A stretch of 64,000 bases of DNA. Origin: Nocardia aurea. Its GTDB lineage: Bacteria; Actinomycetota; Actinomycetes; Mycobacteriales; Mycobacteriaceae. Location: the NCBI RefSeq assembly GCF_003123685.1, contig NZ_QCYJ01000137.1:62001-126000 (forward strand), given 5' to 3'. Below, in pieces: positions 1 to 7,333 of the stretch (position 1 is its first letter; each line of letters starts with the position of its first letter). The position numbers were made by a program, and so were the translations under genes. Below the pieces are notes generated by a model. The model was not told the DNA's origin and did no database searches. It saw nothing but the letters and a program-made list of their open reading frames with translations.

Positions 1-2
1 TC

Positions 3-428
3 ATGCCGCTGTGGACGATCCACCACTCCCCCGCGATCTTCACCGACGACGACAAACACCGGCTCGCCTCCCGTATCGCCGACCACTACGAACAGGTCGG
101 ACTCCCCCGGTTCTACGTCATCACACTGTTCCACCAGACCCCACCCGAGGACTTCTACGTCGGCGGACAACCCACCCCGGTCGGGGTCCGCATCACCATC
201 GACCACATCGCCCGACACAACCCCGACCAACAGGCCCGCCGCCGCACCGCCCGCTGGATCAACGACATCCTCACACCTCACCTGCAACAGCACACCGATC
301 TGCACTGGGAATTCCACGTCGACGAAACCAGCGCCGATCTCTGGATGATCAATGGAATCGCGCCGCCACCGGGTGGATCCGACGCCGAAAAGACCTGGGC
401 GGAACAGAATGCGACATCCGCCTACTGA
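3..428 (+). CDS. Tautomerase family protein (cis-CaaD/Tautomerase_3-like)
   Basis: A 141-residue protein of the tautomerase superfamily. It begins Met-Pro-Leu-Trp, so removing Met would expose Pro1, the catalytic base of this superfamily. The length matches the single-chain trimeric cis-CaaD/Tautomerase_3 group rather than the 60-residue 4-oxalocrotonate tautomerases. His and Tyr near residue 27-28 and an Arg-rich stretch near residues 75-82 could be active-site residues. The natural reaction is unknown; the family isomerises keto-enol acids or dehalogenates. The ATG lies three bases from the window edge, so upstream context is not visible, but Pro1 supports this start. It ends 12 bases before the NmrA-like gene and is probably co-transcribed with it. 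Confidence 0.8.
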   Translation: MPLWTIHHSPAIFTDDDKHRLASRIADHYEQVGLPRFYVITLFHQTPPEDFYVGGQPTPVGVRITIDHIARHNPDQQARRRTARWINDILTPHLQQHTDLHWEFHVDETSADLWMINGIAPPPGGSDAEKTWAEQNATSAY

Positions 429-440
429 AAGGAGGTAGAG

Positions 441-1319
441 ATGACCGTGCTGATCCCTGCCATCACCGGGCAGGTGGCCTCCGGCCTGGCCGCGCACCTG
501 CGCGCGGCCCAGGTGCCGGTGCGGGCGTTGGCCCGCGACCGCGCACGCGCGGAGTCCGCGTTGAGCAGCCTCGACGGAATCGAGTTGGCCGTCGGAGCGC
601 TCGACGACCCCGACCTGCTCTCCGCCGCTTTCGACGGCATCGAACTCGCGTTCCTTTCGGTCGGAACCGACCCGCGTCAAACCGAGTTGGAGAAGGGATT
701 CATCGACGCCGCGGCGACAGCGGAACTGCCCCATCTCATCAAACTCTCCACCATCGACTCCGCGCCGGATTCGCCGAACCCGGTCGGACGATGGCATGCC
801 GAGATCGAACAGCACCTCACCGAAAGCGGCATCGCGCACACCATCCTGCGCCCCGCCTACTTCACCACCAACCTGCTCCGCACCGCCGCGCCCTCGGTCG
901 CCGCCACCGGACGCTGGTTCGGCACCTCCCCGACCGGGGCCATCGCCATGATCGCCCCTACCGACGTCTCGGCAGTCGCCGCAGCCATCATGGGCGACCC
1001 GACCCTACGTGGGCGCACCTACGAACTGACCGGACCCGCGGCCCTCACCCTCCCGGACGTCGCCACCATTCTGACCGACCTGCTCGACCGCGAAATCTCC
1101 TACATACCGACCACCGCCGAAACCATGCGCGAGGCCATGGCCCGACGCGGAGTCCCCGACTACTACACCGAAGTCGCTCTCGGCATAGACCGCAGCGTGC
1201 AAGCCGGACTGCACGCGCCCCTCACCGACACCGTCGAAAAACTCCTGCACCGCCCCGCCACCGACGCACGGACCGTCCTGGCCGAGCGGCTGGCGGCCTT
1301 CACCGCGGCCCCCGCATGA
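441..1319 (+). CDS. NmrA-like NAD(P)H-binding reductase
   Basis: A 292-residue atypical SDR of the NmrA/quinone-reductase-like group, predicted cytosolic and NAD(P)H-binding. The N-terminus has a beta strand and a degenerate glycine motif (T-G-Q-V-A-S-G, residues 9-15) where the family normally has GATGxxG. The central segment with LIKLSTIDSA and the following LRPAYF is typical of this group. A strong ribosome site (AAAGGAGG) precedes the ATG by about 6 bases. Its stop overlaps the ATG of the following crotonase remnant (ATGA), so these formed an operon with the tautomerase gene. Substrate unknown; a redox sensor role is also possible. Confidence 0.8.
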   Translation: MTVLIPAITGQVASGLAAHLRAAQVPVRALARDRARAESALSSLDGIELAVGALDDPDLLSAAFDGIELAFLSVGTDPRQTELEKGFIDAAATAELPHLIKLSTIDSAPDSPNPVGRWHAEIEQHLTESGIAHTILRPAYFTTNLLRTAAPSVAATGRWFGTSPTGAIAMIAPTDVSAVAAAIMGDPTLRGRTYELTGPAALTLPDVATILTDLLDREISYIPTTAETMREAMARRGVPDYYTEVALGIDRSVQAGLHAPLTDTVEKLLHRPATDARTVLAERLAAFTAAPA

Positions 1320-1521
1320 ACACATGGACTCTCGAGCACCACGACCGCGTCGCCGTGCTCACCTTCAGCAACCCGCCTCGCAACACGACGGACTTCGCGA
1401 CGCCGCAACCGCCCTCGGTCACGAACGCGAACTGTTCAGAGAACTCGCCACCACCAGTCGAGCCCTACGACAATGGCGCCCACCCGACCCACACGCAAAC
1501 AGTTGGACTCGCCACTCGTGA
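1316..1521 (+). pseudogene. Crotonase (enoyl-CoA hydratase) remnant, internally deleted
   Basis: The ATG overlaps the stop of the NmrA-like gene. The first ~22 residues (MNTWTLEHHDRVAVLTFSNP) are a typical crotonase N-terminus. After about position 1400 that frame becomes unlike the family, while the +1-shifted frame from about 1402 to 1521 reads ALGHERELFRELATTSRALR, which resembles a crotonase C-terminal helix. The two ends of an enoyl-CoA hydratase therefore appear joined with the middle (roughly 200 residues, including both oxyanion-hole loops) lost. It cannot encode a working enzyme. The original frame stays open to 1528 only as junk. Confidence 0.65.
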
Positions 1522-1585
1522 CACGTAACGTGCTGCCTGCCAGACCGATGAAATCCCCGACAGCAACGACACGACAGGGGAGCAC

Positions 1586-1903
1586 GTGACCAACTCGTCG
1601 CCACATACGCCACCCACCGCCCCCTTCACCCAGCCGTTCCTCGCTCAGACACCCGCTCCGACCTACCCGCCCGACTACGAACCGCGTCCTGTCCAGGACC
1701 CGAACCGGGCACATCGCTCACGGTCGAAGATTCCGACCTGGCTGTGGATAGTCGTCGGCGGAATCATCCTGCTCGGCGCCATCGGCGCCGGCGCCGCCGC
1801 GTTCGGCGAAGCACTCGGCAGTTCGATCGGCAGCATCGGACCGACCACCGACCATCGGGAAGGCCCCACGGCCCTCGAAAACCTCGCTGTCACAGTCCTC
1901 TGA
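1586..1903 (+). CDS. Small proline-rich membrane protein, function unknown
   Basis: A 105-residue protein started by GTG, with AGGGGAG about 4-9 bases upstream. The first ~45 residues are rich in Pro, Thr and Ser, followed by a short basic stretch (RSRSK) and one hydrophobic membrane segment (about residues 51-72, starting WLWIVVGGII), then a short tail of ~30 residues. This is the layout of many small actinobacterial DUF4190-like or unnamed membrane proteins with a disordered cytoplasmic N-terminus. I do not recognise a specific family. It stands alone between the NmrA cluster and the convergent Liv operon. Confidence 0.6.
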   Translation: MTNSSPHTPPTAPFTQPFLAQTPAPTYPPDYEPRPVQDPNRAHRSRSKIPTWLWIVVGGIILLGAIGAGAAAFGEALGSSIGSIGPTTDHREGPTALENLAVTVL

Positions 1904-1916
1904 GCCGAGGCCGGAC

Positions 1917-1936
1917 CGTAGGCGACTCCGCCTACG
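1917..1936. terminator. Hairpin between convergent genes
   Basis: CGTAGGCG and CGCCTACG form a perfect 8-bp stem with a 4-base loop, followed by AGAAAAG. It sits 14 bases after the small membrane protein and before the end of the convergent Liv fusion gene, as expected for a terminator. Confidence 0.5.
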
Positions 1937-1960
1937 AGAAAAGCGACCCTCTCGCTGCTG

Positions 1961-4663
1961 TCACGGCACCACCTCGGCAACGAGACTCTCGCCGATATAA
2001 GCGCGACGGACCGCGTCGCTCTGCCGGATGTCGGCGGGGGTTCCTTCGGCGATCACGCGTCCGAAGTCCAAGACAACCACGCGGTCACTGTTGTCCAGCA
2101 CCAGCTTGACATCGTGCTCGATCAGCAGAACACCGATGCCCCAGTCATCGGCCAGGCGTCGGATGAGACGACCCAATTCCGCACTCTCGTATTCGTCGAG
2201 GCCCGCCGCGGGTTCATCGAGCAGCAGTACCGATGGCCGAGCGGCGATGGCACGCGCGATCGCGACCAATCTGCGGCGTGCGTAGGACAATTCCTCGGGC
2301 CGCTGATGCAACACGTCGATGAGATCGAGTTCCTCGACAGCGGCGGAAACGGTGTCGGTGACCCGCGGGGTCCCCGCATGGAACAAACCGGTGAGATAGG
2401 CCAGACGGTCTTGTTCCTCCGACGAGGCGAGCAGATTCTCCCGCACCGTGAGATCGTCGAACAATTCCAGCGACTGGAACGAACGGACCAGTCCGGCGCG
2501 CGCCCGGCGATGCGGGGGCCATGCCGTGACGTCGCGGCCGTCGAGAACGATCGCGCCCGAACTCGGACGGTTGTATCCGGTGATGGCATCGATGAGCGTC
2601 GTCTTGCCCGCGCCGTTGGGGCCGAGCACCCCGACGACCTGTCCGGGCGCGATCGTCACACTCACTTCCGCGAGCGCGGTGAAAGCGCCGAAAGTCTGGG
2701 TCACCCCGCGTACTTCGAGTGACTTGGGCGCGACCGGTGAGCGAGGTCCCGCGACGATGGTGGGCGGTTCGTCGCGCGCCCATCGGGACCGGAGACGGCG
2801 GACCGGTTCCATCACCTGGTCGAGCACTCCGTTCTGGTTCGCGATCAGCGTGATCACCAGCACGATGCCGGTGATCAGCGGCACGTACTTCACGAAACCC
2901 TCGTCCGAGGAGGTCGCGGCGGAGGAGGTGTCGAACAGCAGAACCGCGACACCTCCGGGTACCAGCAGTGAACCGACGAGCGGACCACCGATGTATCCGA
3001 CGCCGCCGATCACCGTGATGACCAGGACCGTGATCGACATATCCGGGACGAACAACTGCTGATAGAGAACGGTGGGATAGCTGAAGCCGAACAGCACACC
3101 GCCCACGCCCGCGATGCCGGCCGACAGCACGAACGCATAGAGCTTGTTCTGGAATACGCTCACCCCGATCGCCGCGGCGGCACGCTCGTTGGTACGCACC
3201 GCGAGCAGACGTCGCCCGACTCGTCCGCGTCTGATCGTCGCGACCACGGCGGCGAGAACCAGGAACCACGCGGCGCACAGCAGGCTGTAGTTGTCCGCGT
3301 GCGTGATCGGGTCGACATCGACCCCGAGGAAACGCAACGAGGAGATCTTCGTTTGGAACTCCCCGCCGGTGTATTCACCGTTGCTGAACAGGATCTGGTG
3401 CAGCGCGAAGCCGAGACCGAAGGTCACCACCGCGAGGTTGACACCCCGGGTGCGCAACGCGGGCAGACCGAAGAGCAGTCCGAGCAGCATCGCTCCGACC
3501 ACTCCGGCGAGCAGGGCGAGCTCGAACGGCCAGTCTCGCGCGGCCGCCAAGCGCCCGGCCACGTACGCGCCCGCACCGCCCAGCGCGAATTGCGCGAGGG
3601 ACAGCTGCCCCGCGTAGCCCGTGAGCACCACTGTCGAGAGCCCGATGATGGCGAAGCACAGGGACACGATCAGGGCGGGGTACCAGTCGCTGGGCGCCGC
3701 GTAGCGCAGCAGCGCCACGATCGCCACCGCGATCGGTACGACGATGGCGGGGTGGGCGCGGCCGGTCCCGACACGCGGCAGACGATCGGCGGCGGTGCCA
3801 CGCACGGGCAACCCTTTGCCGCGCACGACCAACACGATGACGATGACGAGGAACGGCACGGCGTCGGCCACGCCGGTCTGGTCGACATAGCGGGTGGTGA
3901 GCGCCTGGACGATGCCGATCGCCAAACCACCGGCGAGGGCCAGGTGATACGAACGGAATTGCGCGAGTAGCGCGGTCGCCAATCCACCGACGATCAGCAC
4001 GCTCATCTGGGCGATCGAGATGAACCCGGTCGACGTCGCCGGGAACAGGGCTCCGGCCACACCGGCCAGCGCTCCGCCCAGCCCCCAGGTCAGCGCGGCG
4101 AGCAGATTCGGTGACCACCCCAGCGCCGCGGCGGCGCGGGAATTCTCGGCGGACGCGGTGAGCGCGTTGCCGATTCGGGTTCGGAAGGTGGCGATCGACA
4201 ACGCCACCGCGATCACGACCGCGATGCCGACCAGGTAAAAGTTCTGTTTGCCGACGATCACATCCGAGGCGATCCGGACGGGACCGGACGGCACCGGCAA
4301 CGGCACGGTGCGCTGTTCGGCGCCGAACTCGAGCAGGATGGCCTGGATCAGGACGGTGAGCACCCCGAGTGTCGCGATCACCCGGGCCAGCGGACTCGCG
4401 GTCCGGAGTGGCCGCATCACCAGGACCTGCACGAGAAGTCCGGCCGCGGCGGTGCCGAGCACCGCCACTCCGAAAGCGACCGGCCAGGAGACATCGTGCT
4501 CGGTGCGCAGATCCATCACGATGAAGGCCCCGAGCAAGGCGAATCCGCCGTGGGCGAAATTGATGACACCCGATCCGCGGTAGATCAGCACGAGTCCCAG
4601 CGCCAACAGGACGTTGATAGCGCCGGTTCCGAGACCGATGAGAGCGAAGGTCAATACATCCAT
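1961..4663 (-). CDS. Fused branched-chain-type ABC transporter LivH-LivM-LivG
   Basis: A 900-residue protein that joins three subunits usually made separately. Residues ~1-285 are a LivH permease (starting MDVLTFALIGLGTGAINVLL, with INFAHGGFALLGAF). Residues ~300-610 are a LivM permease (VVLTGYAGQLSLAQFALGGAGAY, GEYTGGEFQ). Residues ~650-900 are a LivG ATPase with Walker A GPNGAGKTT, Walker B VLLLDEPAAGL and the His switch IEHDV. The ABC signature is altered (LSYARRRLVAIARA in place of a form like LSYGQQRR). With LivF and the binding protein this makes a complete importer for branched amino acids or other small carboxylic acids or amides. The start lies one base past the LivF stop. Confidence 0.92.
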   Translation of the reverse strand: MDVLTFALIGLGTGAINVLLALGLVLIYRGSGVINFAHGGFALLGAFIVMDLRTEHDVSWPVAFGVAVLGTAAAGLLVQVLVMRPLRTASPLARVIATLGVLTVLIQAILLEFGAEQRTVPLPVPSGPVRIASDVIVGKQNFYLVGIAVVIAVALSIATFRTRIGNALTASAENSRAAAALGWSPNLLAALTWGLGGALAGVAGALFPATSTGFISIAQMSVLIVGGLATALLAQFRSYHLALAGGLAIGIVQALTTRYVDQTGVADAVPFLVIVIVLVVRGKGLPVRGTAADRLPRVGTGRAHPAIVVPIAVAIVALLRYAAPSDWYPALIVSLCFAIIGLSTVVLTGYAGQLSLAQFALGGAGAYVAGRLAAARDWPFELALLAGVVGAMLLGLLFGLPALRTRGVNLAVVTFGLGFALHQILFSNGEYTGGEFQTKISSLRFLGVDVDPITHADNYSLLCAAWFLVLAAVVATIRRGRVGRRLLAVRTNERAAAAIGVSVFQNKLYAFVLSAGIAGVGGVLFGFSYPTVLYQQLFVPDMSITVLVITVIGGVGYIGGPLVGSLLVPGGVAVLLFDTSSAATSSDEGFVKYVPLITGIVLVITLIANQNGVLDQVMEPVRRLRSRWARDEPPTIVAGPRSPVAPKSLEVRGVTQTFGAFTALAEVSVTIAPGQVVGVLGPNGAGKTTLIDAITGYNRPSSGAIVLDGRDVTAWPPHRRARAGLVRSFQSLELFDDLTVRENLLASSEEQDRLAYLTGLFHAGTPRVTDTVSAAVEELDLIDVLHQRPEELSYARRRLVAIARAIAARPSVLLLDEPAAGLDEYESAELGRLIRRLADDWGIGVLLIEHDVKLVLDNSDRVVVLDFGRVIAEGTPADIRQSDAVRRAYIGESLVAEVVP

Positions 4664-4664
4664 G

Positions 4665-5387
4665 TCAGGCCTCCCCTGAGATGTAGTGGGCGGCGATGTC
4701 GTCGGCTCGCGCGCGGAGTTCGGCGCCGGATCCCGACATCACCACGCGGCCGCGATGCAGCACATACGCGCGGTCGGCGATCTCGAGTGCCTGATGGACG
4801 TGCTGTTCGACGAGTACGACGGCCGTACCCCGATCGGCGGCCGACCGCAGCACCGACAACAGCCGGCGCACCACGATCGGCGCCAGACCCAATGAGAGTT
4901 CATCGGCCAGGATCAATCGTGGTTCGGCGGCGAGAATGCGGCCCAGGGCAAGCATCTGCTGCTGGCCGCCAGAGAGCAGTCCGGCTTTCTTGCCGAGGTG
5001 CGGTTCGAGTTCGGGAAAGAACTCGATCGCCCGTTTCGCTGCGCCGCGTCCGAGTCGCAGATTCTCCCAGCCGGTCAGATCCATGAACACGCACCGGCCC
5101 TCGGTCAGGTATCCCAGACCGTGTCGCGCCCGGTGATCGAGGCGGCGGCGGACACCGAGGCCGAGTACCTCGACCGTTCCGCCCATCGGCGCCAGCTCTC
5201 CGGCGAGGGCGAGCAGGGTGGTCGACTTGCCCGCGCCGTTGGCACCCAGCAGCGCGACGACCTCGCCCGCGTCGACGGTCAGGTCGACGTCCATGACCGC
5301 GGGTGTTCCCGCGTACCCGGCGGTGAGCCCCTTCGCGCGAATGACGGATTCGCCGATGCGGCCTACCGGTGGTGACATGACACTCAT
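4665..5387 (-). CDS. livF: ABC transporter ATPase, LivF type
   Basis: A 240-residue ATPase of the LivF group, the second nucleotide-binding subunit of the Liv-type importer. It shows Walker A GANGAGKST (about residue 44), the signature LLSGGQQQMLALGRIL, Walker B LILADELSLGL and the EQHV switch. The frame is open further upstream, but the ATG at 5387 (MSVMSPPVGRIG) is chosen because AAGGAA lies 8-13 bases before it and the homologous region starts just after. It overlaps nothing but is one base from the fused permease gene, so translation is probably coupled. The binding-protein gene lies upstream across a 70-base gap containing a hairpin. Confidence 0.9.
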   Translation of the reverse strand: MSVMSPPVGRIGESVIRAKGLTAGYAGTPAVMDVDLTVDAGEVVALLGANGAGKSTTLLALAGELAPMGGTVEVLGLGVRRRLDHRARHGLGYLTEGRCVFMDLTGWENLRLGRGAAKRAIEFFPELEPHLGKKAGLLSGGQQQMLALGRILAAEPRLILADELSLGLAPIVVRRLLSVLRSAADRGTAVVLVEQHVHQALEIADRAYVLHRGRVVMSGSGAELRARADDIAAHYISGEA

Positions 5388-5421
5388 CTGAATTCTTCCT
5401 TGCCGATCGGACGGACTCGAG

Positions 5422-5451
5422 CTGTGCCGCCCGAATCTCGGTGCGGCACAG
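5422..5451 (-). terminator. Intercistronic hairpin between livK-like gene and livF
   Basis: CTGTGCCGC and GCGGCACAG form a perfect 9-bp stem with a 12-base loop, 6 bases after the binding-protein stop and about 35 bases before livF. There is no T-run, so it may act as a 3'-end stabiliser or partial terminator that keeps binding protein above the other subunits. Confidence 0.5.
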
Positions 5452-5457
5452 TGTCGA

Positions 5458-6648
5458 TCAGCCCGCGAACAACGCGGTGAGGTTCTCGAAGCCACCGTCC
5501 TGCACGACCGTGCCGTCCTTGGCCTTCACGAAGGTGATGTTCGGGTTGAAGACGCGATCGAGACCAGGAACCGGGAATTGCTTGGTGAAGTCGATCGGCG
5601 CCGTCACGCCTCCGGCCTTCGCGCTACTGGTCTTGTCCAGTCCCACGATCACCGACGCCGCCGAGATATCGGTGACGCCTGCGAGTGCCTCGACCAATAC
5701 CTGGTAGGAAGCCCAGGTGTTCTGGTTGTACGGATAGGTCCAGTCGACCTTCGACGACGCCGCCTCGGCGGCGTCCCACGCGGGATCGGTGGCGACCACG
5801 AAGTTCACCGCGGACGTCGCGCCTTCGAGCGCGTCCTTCGCCCCGCGGAGCACCTGATCGTTGAGTGCGCCCTGCAGGGCGTAGTACCTGGTCTTCTCAC
5901 CGAGTGTCCGGCTGGCGGTCGCCAGTGCGACCACCTGATCGTTGGGGAGGCCGACGATGGCGCAATCGGAATTGCCCGCCGACTTCGCGACGCTGCTGAA
6001 GTCGGTGGTGGTCGTGGGCACCTTGATGTGGCCGGCCTGCTGTCCCTTGGCACTGGAGATGCCGAGGTTGATCAACTGCGCCGCCTTCTCCGCCGTCGGC
6101 ACGTCGTAGAGGACCATCGAGGTCGACGCGCAACCGTCGCGTGCGGCGCGCGCGCCGATACCCGCGAATGCCGCCGCGCCCGACACCAGCGGATAGGACA
6201 CCTTGCTGGAGAGTTCCTCGGCCGAGAAAGCGGGGGCGCCGATCCACGGAATGCCCGCCTTCTCCAGGATCGGGATGATCGTGCTGCCGTTGGTGGTGAA
6301 TCCGCCCAACACCGCCACCGCCTTGGCGTCGACCGCCCGGCGTGCGCAATCACCCGCCTGATTGGCGTTGTTCCCGTCGTTGCAGGCGATGAGTTTCACC
6401 TCGTGCCCACCGAGTCCGCCCGCGGCGTTGATGGTTTCGACGGCAGCCTCCGCGGCGGTGATCACCTCGGGTGTGTTCATCGCCGCGGATTTGACCGGCG
6501 CGAGCGTCATGACCGTGACCGGGTCACCGGTAAAATTTCGTGCGCCGCCGGTGGTTTCGCCGTCGGAATTGCTTCCGCATGCGGCCAGTGTGAGCAGCAC
6601 GATCGTCCCGCCCGCGATATATCGCAGTCTCGAGGTGGTCGAAGGCAT
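5458..6648 (-). CDS. Liv-type ABC transporter substrate-binding lipoprotein
   Basis: A 396-residue periplasmic-binding protein of the LivK/peripla_BP_6 type. A lipoprotein signal ends in LTLAAC with the lipidated Cys at residue 24, followed by a Ser/Asp/Gly linker. The mature part has the family features: GDPVTVMTLAP near the start, AAVETINAAGGLGGHEVKLIACND, a central AVAVLGGFTT and SYQVLVEALAGV near the end. It delivers substrate to the LivHMG/LivF complex. The actual ligand is not predictable; many relatives near catabolic genes bind aromatic or alicyclic acids rather than amino acids. It is the first gene of the operon and lies 74 bases from a copy of the recurrent inverted repeat. Confidence 0.9.
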   Translation of the reverse strand: MPSTTSRLRYIAGGTIVLLTLAACGSNSDGETTGGARNFTGDPVTVMTLAPVKSAAMNTPEVITAAEAAVETINAAGGLGGHEVKLIACNDGNNANQAGDCARRAVDAKAVAVLGGFTTNGSTIIPILEKAGIPWIGAPAFSAEELSSKVSYPLVSGAAAFAGIGARAARDGCASTSMVLYDVPTAEKAAQLINLGISSAKGQQAGHIKVPTTTTDFSSVAKSAGNSDCAIVGLPNDQVVALATASRTLGEKTRYYALQGALNDQVLRGAKDALEGATSAVNFVVATDPAWDAAEAASSKVDWTYPYNQNTWASYQVLVEALAGVTDISAASVIVGLDKTSSAKAGGVTAPIDFTKQFPVPGLDRVFNPNITFVKAKDGTVVQDGGFENLTALFAG

Positions 6649-6722
6649 GTTGGTCCAACTCCTGTCGTGTGTAGCGGAAGGGCACTGAACGTGACCTGAA
6701 CCACTTTTCGATCGAGTGGCGA

Positions 6723-6743
6723 TAGCCTAAAGTCTATAGGTCA
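6723..6743. promoter_or_regulatory. Recurrent inverted-repeat operator candidate, site 1 (Liv operon)
   Basis: Arms TAGCCTAAAG and CTATAGGTCA around a central T match the best site (48653-48673) at 15 of 21 positions. It lies 74 bases upstream of the binding-protein ATG. It is the only regulon-type site upstream of the transporter. Confidence 0.6.
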
Positions 6744-7091
6744 TAAACCGCAAGGCTTTAGGTAAATTGAGCGTTGAAATACTGTTCATCAGGCAATATA
6801 TGGCCACGCATACAGAGACGGACCGACGCTGATCCGCCCGGGTATCGGACGAAGTCACCTCGAACGTCGCCGACCGATTTCATAGCTGTCAGCTATATAC
6901 GAGATCGTGTCGTCGTCGGGCAGACGCGGGCCACATCGACCCCAACGGCCTCCGGTCGGCCATCGGCGATGATCACGCCACCCGGTTCGACCTCGACACC
7001 GACACCGCACAGGGGCATCGATGAAACCCGCAGCGACACGGTGCCACACGTTGACAGCGTCGCCGGAACTACTCTACGGTCGCCCGCAGAA

Positions 7092-7112
7092 TAATCTAAT
7101 GTTCGAAGGTTA
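7092..7112. promoter_or_regulatory. Recurrent inverted-repeat operator candidate, site 2
   Basis: Left arm TAATCTAATG and right end AAGGTTA match the consensus at 15 of 20 scored positions. It is 221 bases upstream of cvnA and over 400 bases from the Liv operon, so its target is unclear. Confidence 0.45.
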
Positions 7113-7333
7113 AAGCGGACAACCACCTCGCCTGCCCACCGAAGATTCCGCCAGAAACATATTCAGCGAACTCGCCTATCACCGGGAACCTCCTTGATTC
7201 GACACTTCTCGAAATGCCCAGTGCCACCGACGAACACACCACGTGATACCGGAAGTCCCGCGCCGGTCGCCCGCGCATCGACACGTCCTGCCCGGCCGGG
7301 CGCGCCCACGCATTCGGCAGGGGTGGAGAACGG

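Larger units (their letters stand above)
6649..7333. other. 685-bp intergenic region between the Liv operon and the conservon
   Basis: No convincing gene. It is the promoter region of two divergent operons. It has an AT-rich block at 6720-6770 with one inverted-repeat operator candidate (6723-6743) and a wider repeat (CCTAAAG at 6726-6732, CTTTAGG at 6756-6762). A second operator candidate lies at 7092-7112. The short open frames here have no recognisable protein features. Confidence 0.6.

Noticed and set aside
6774..7126. Small open frames in the gap between the Liv operon and cvnA
   Set aside because: No ribosome site with proper spacing, no recognisable protein features, and they overlap candidate promoters.
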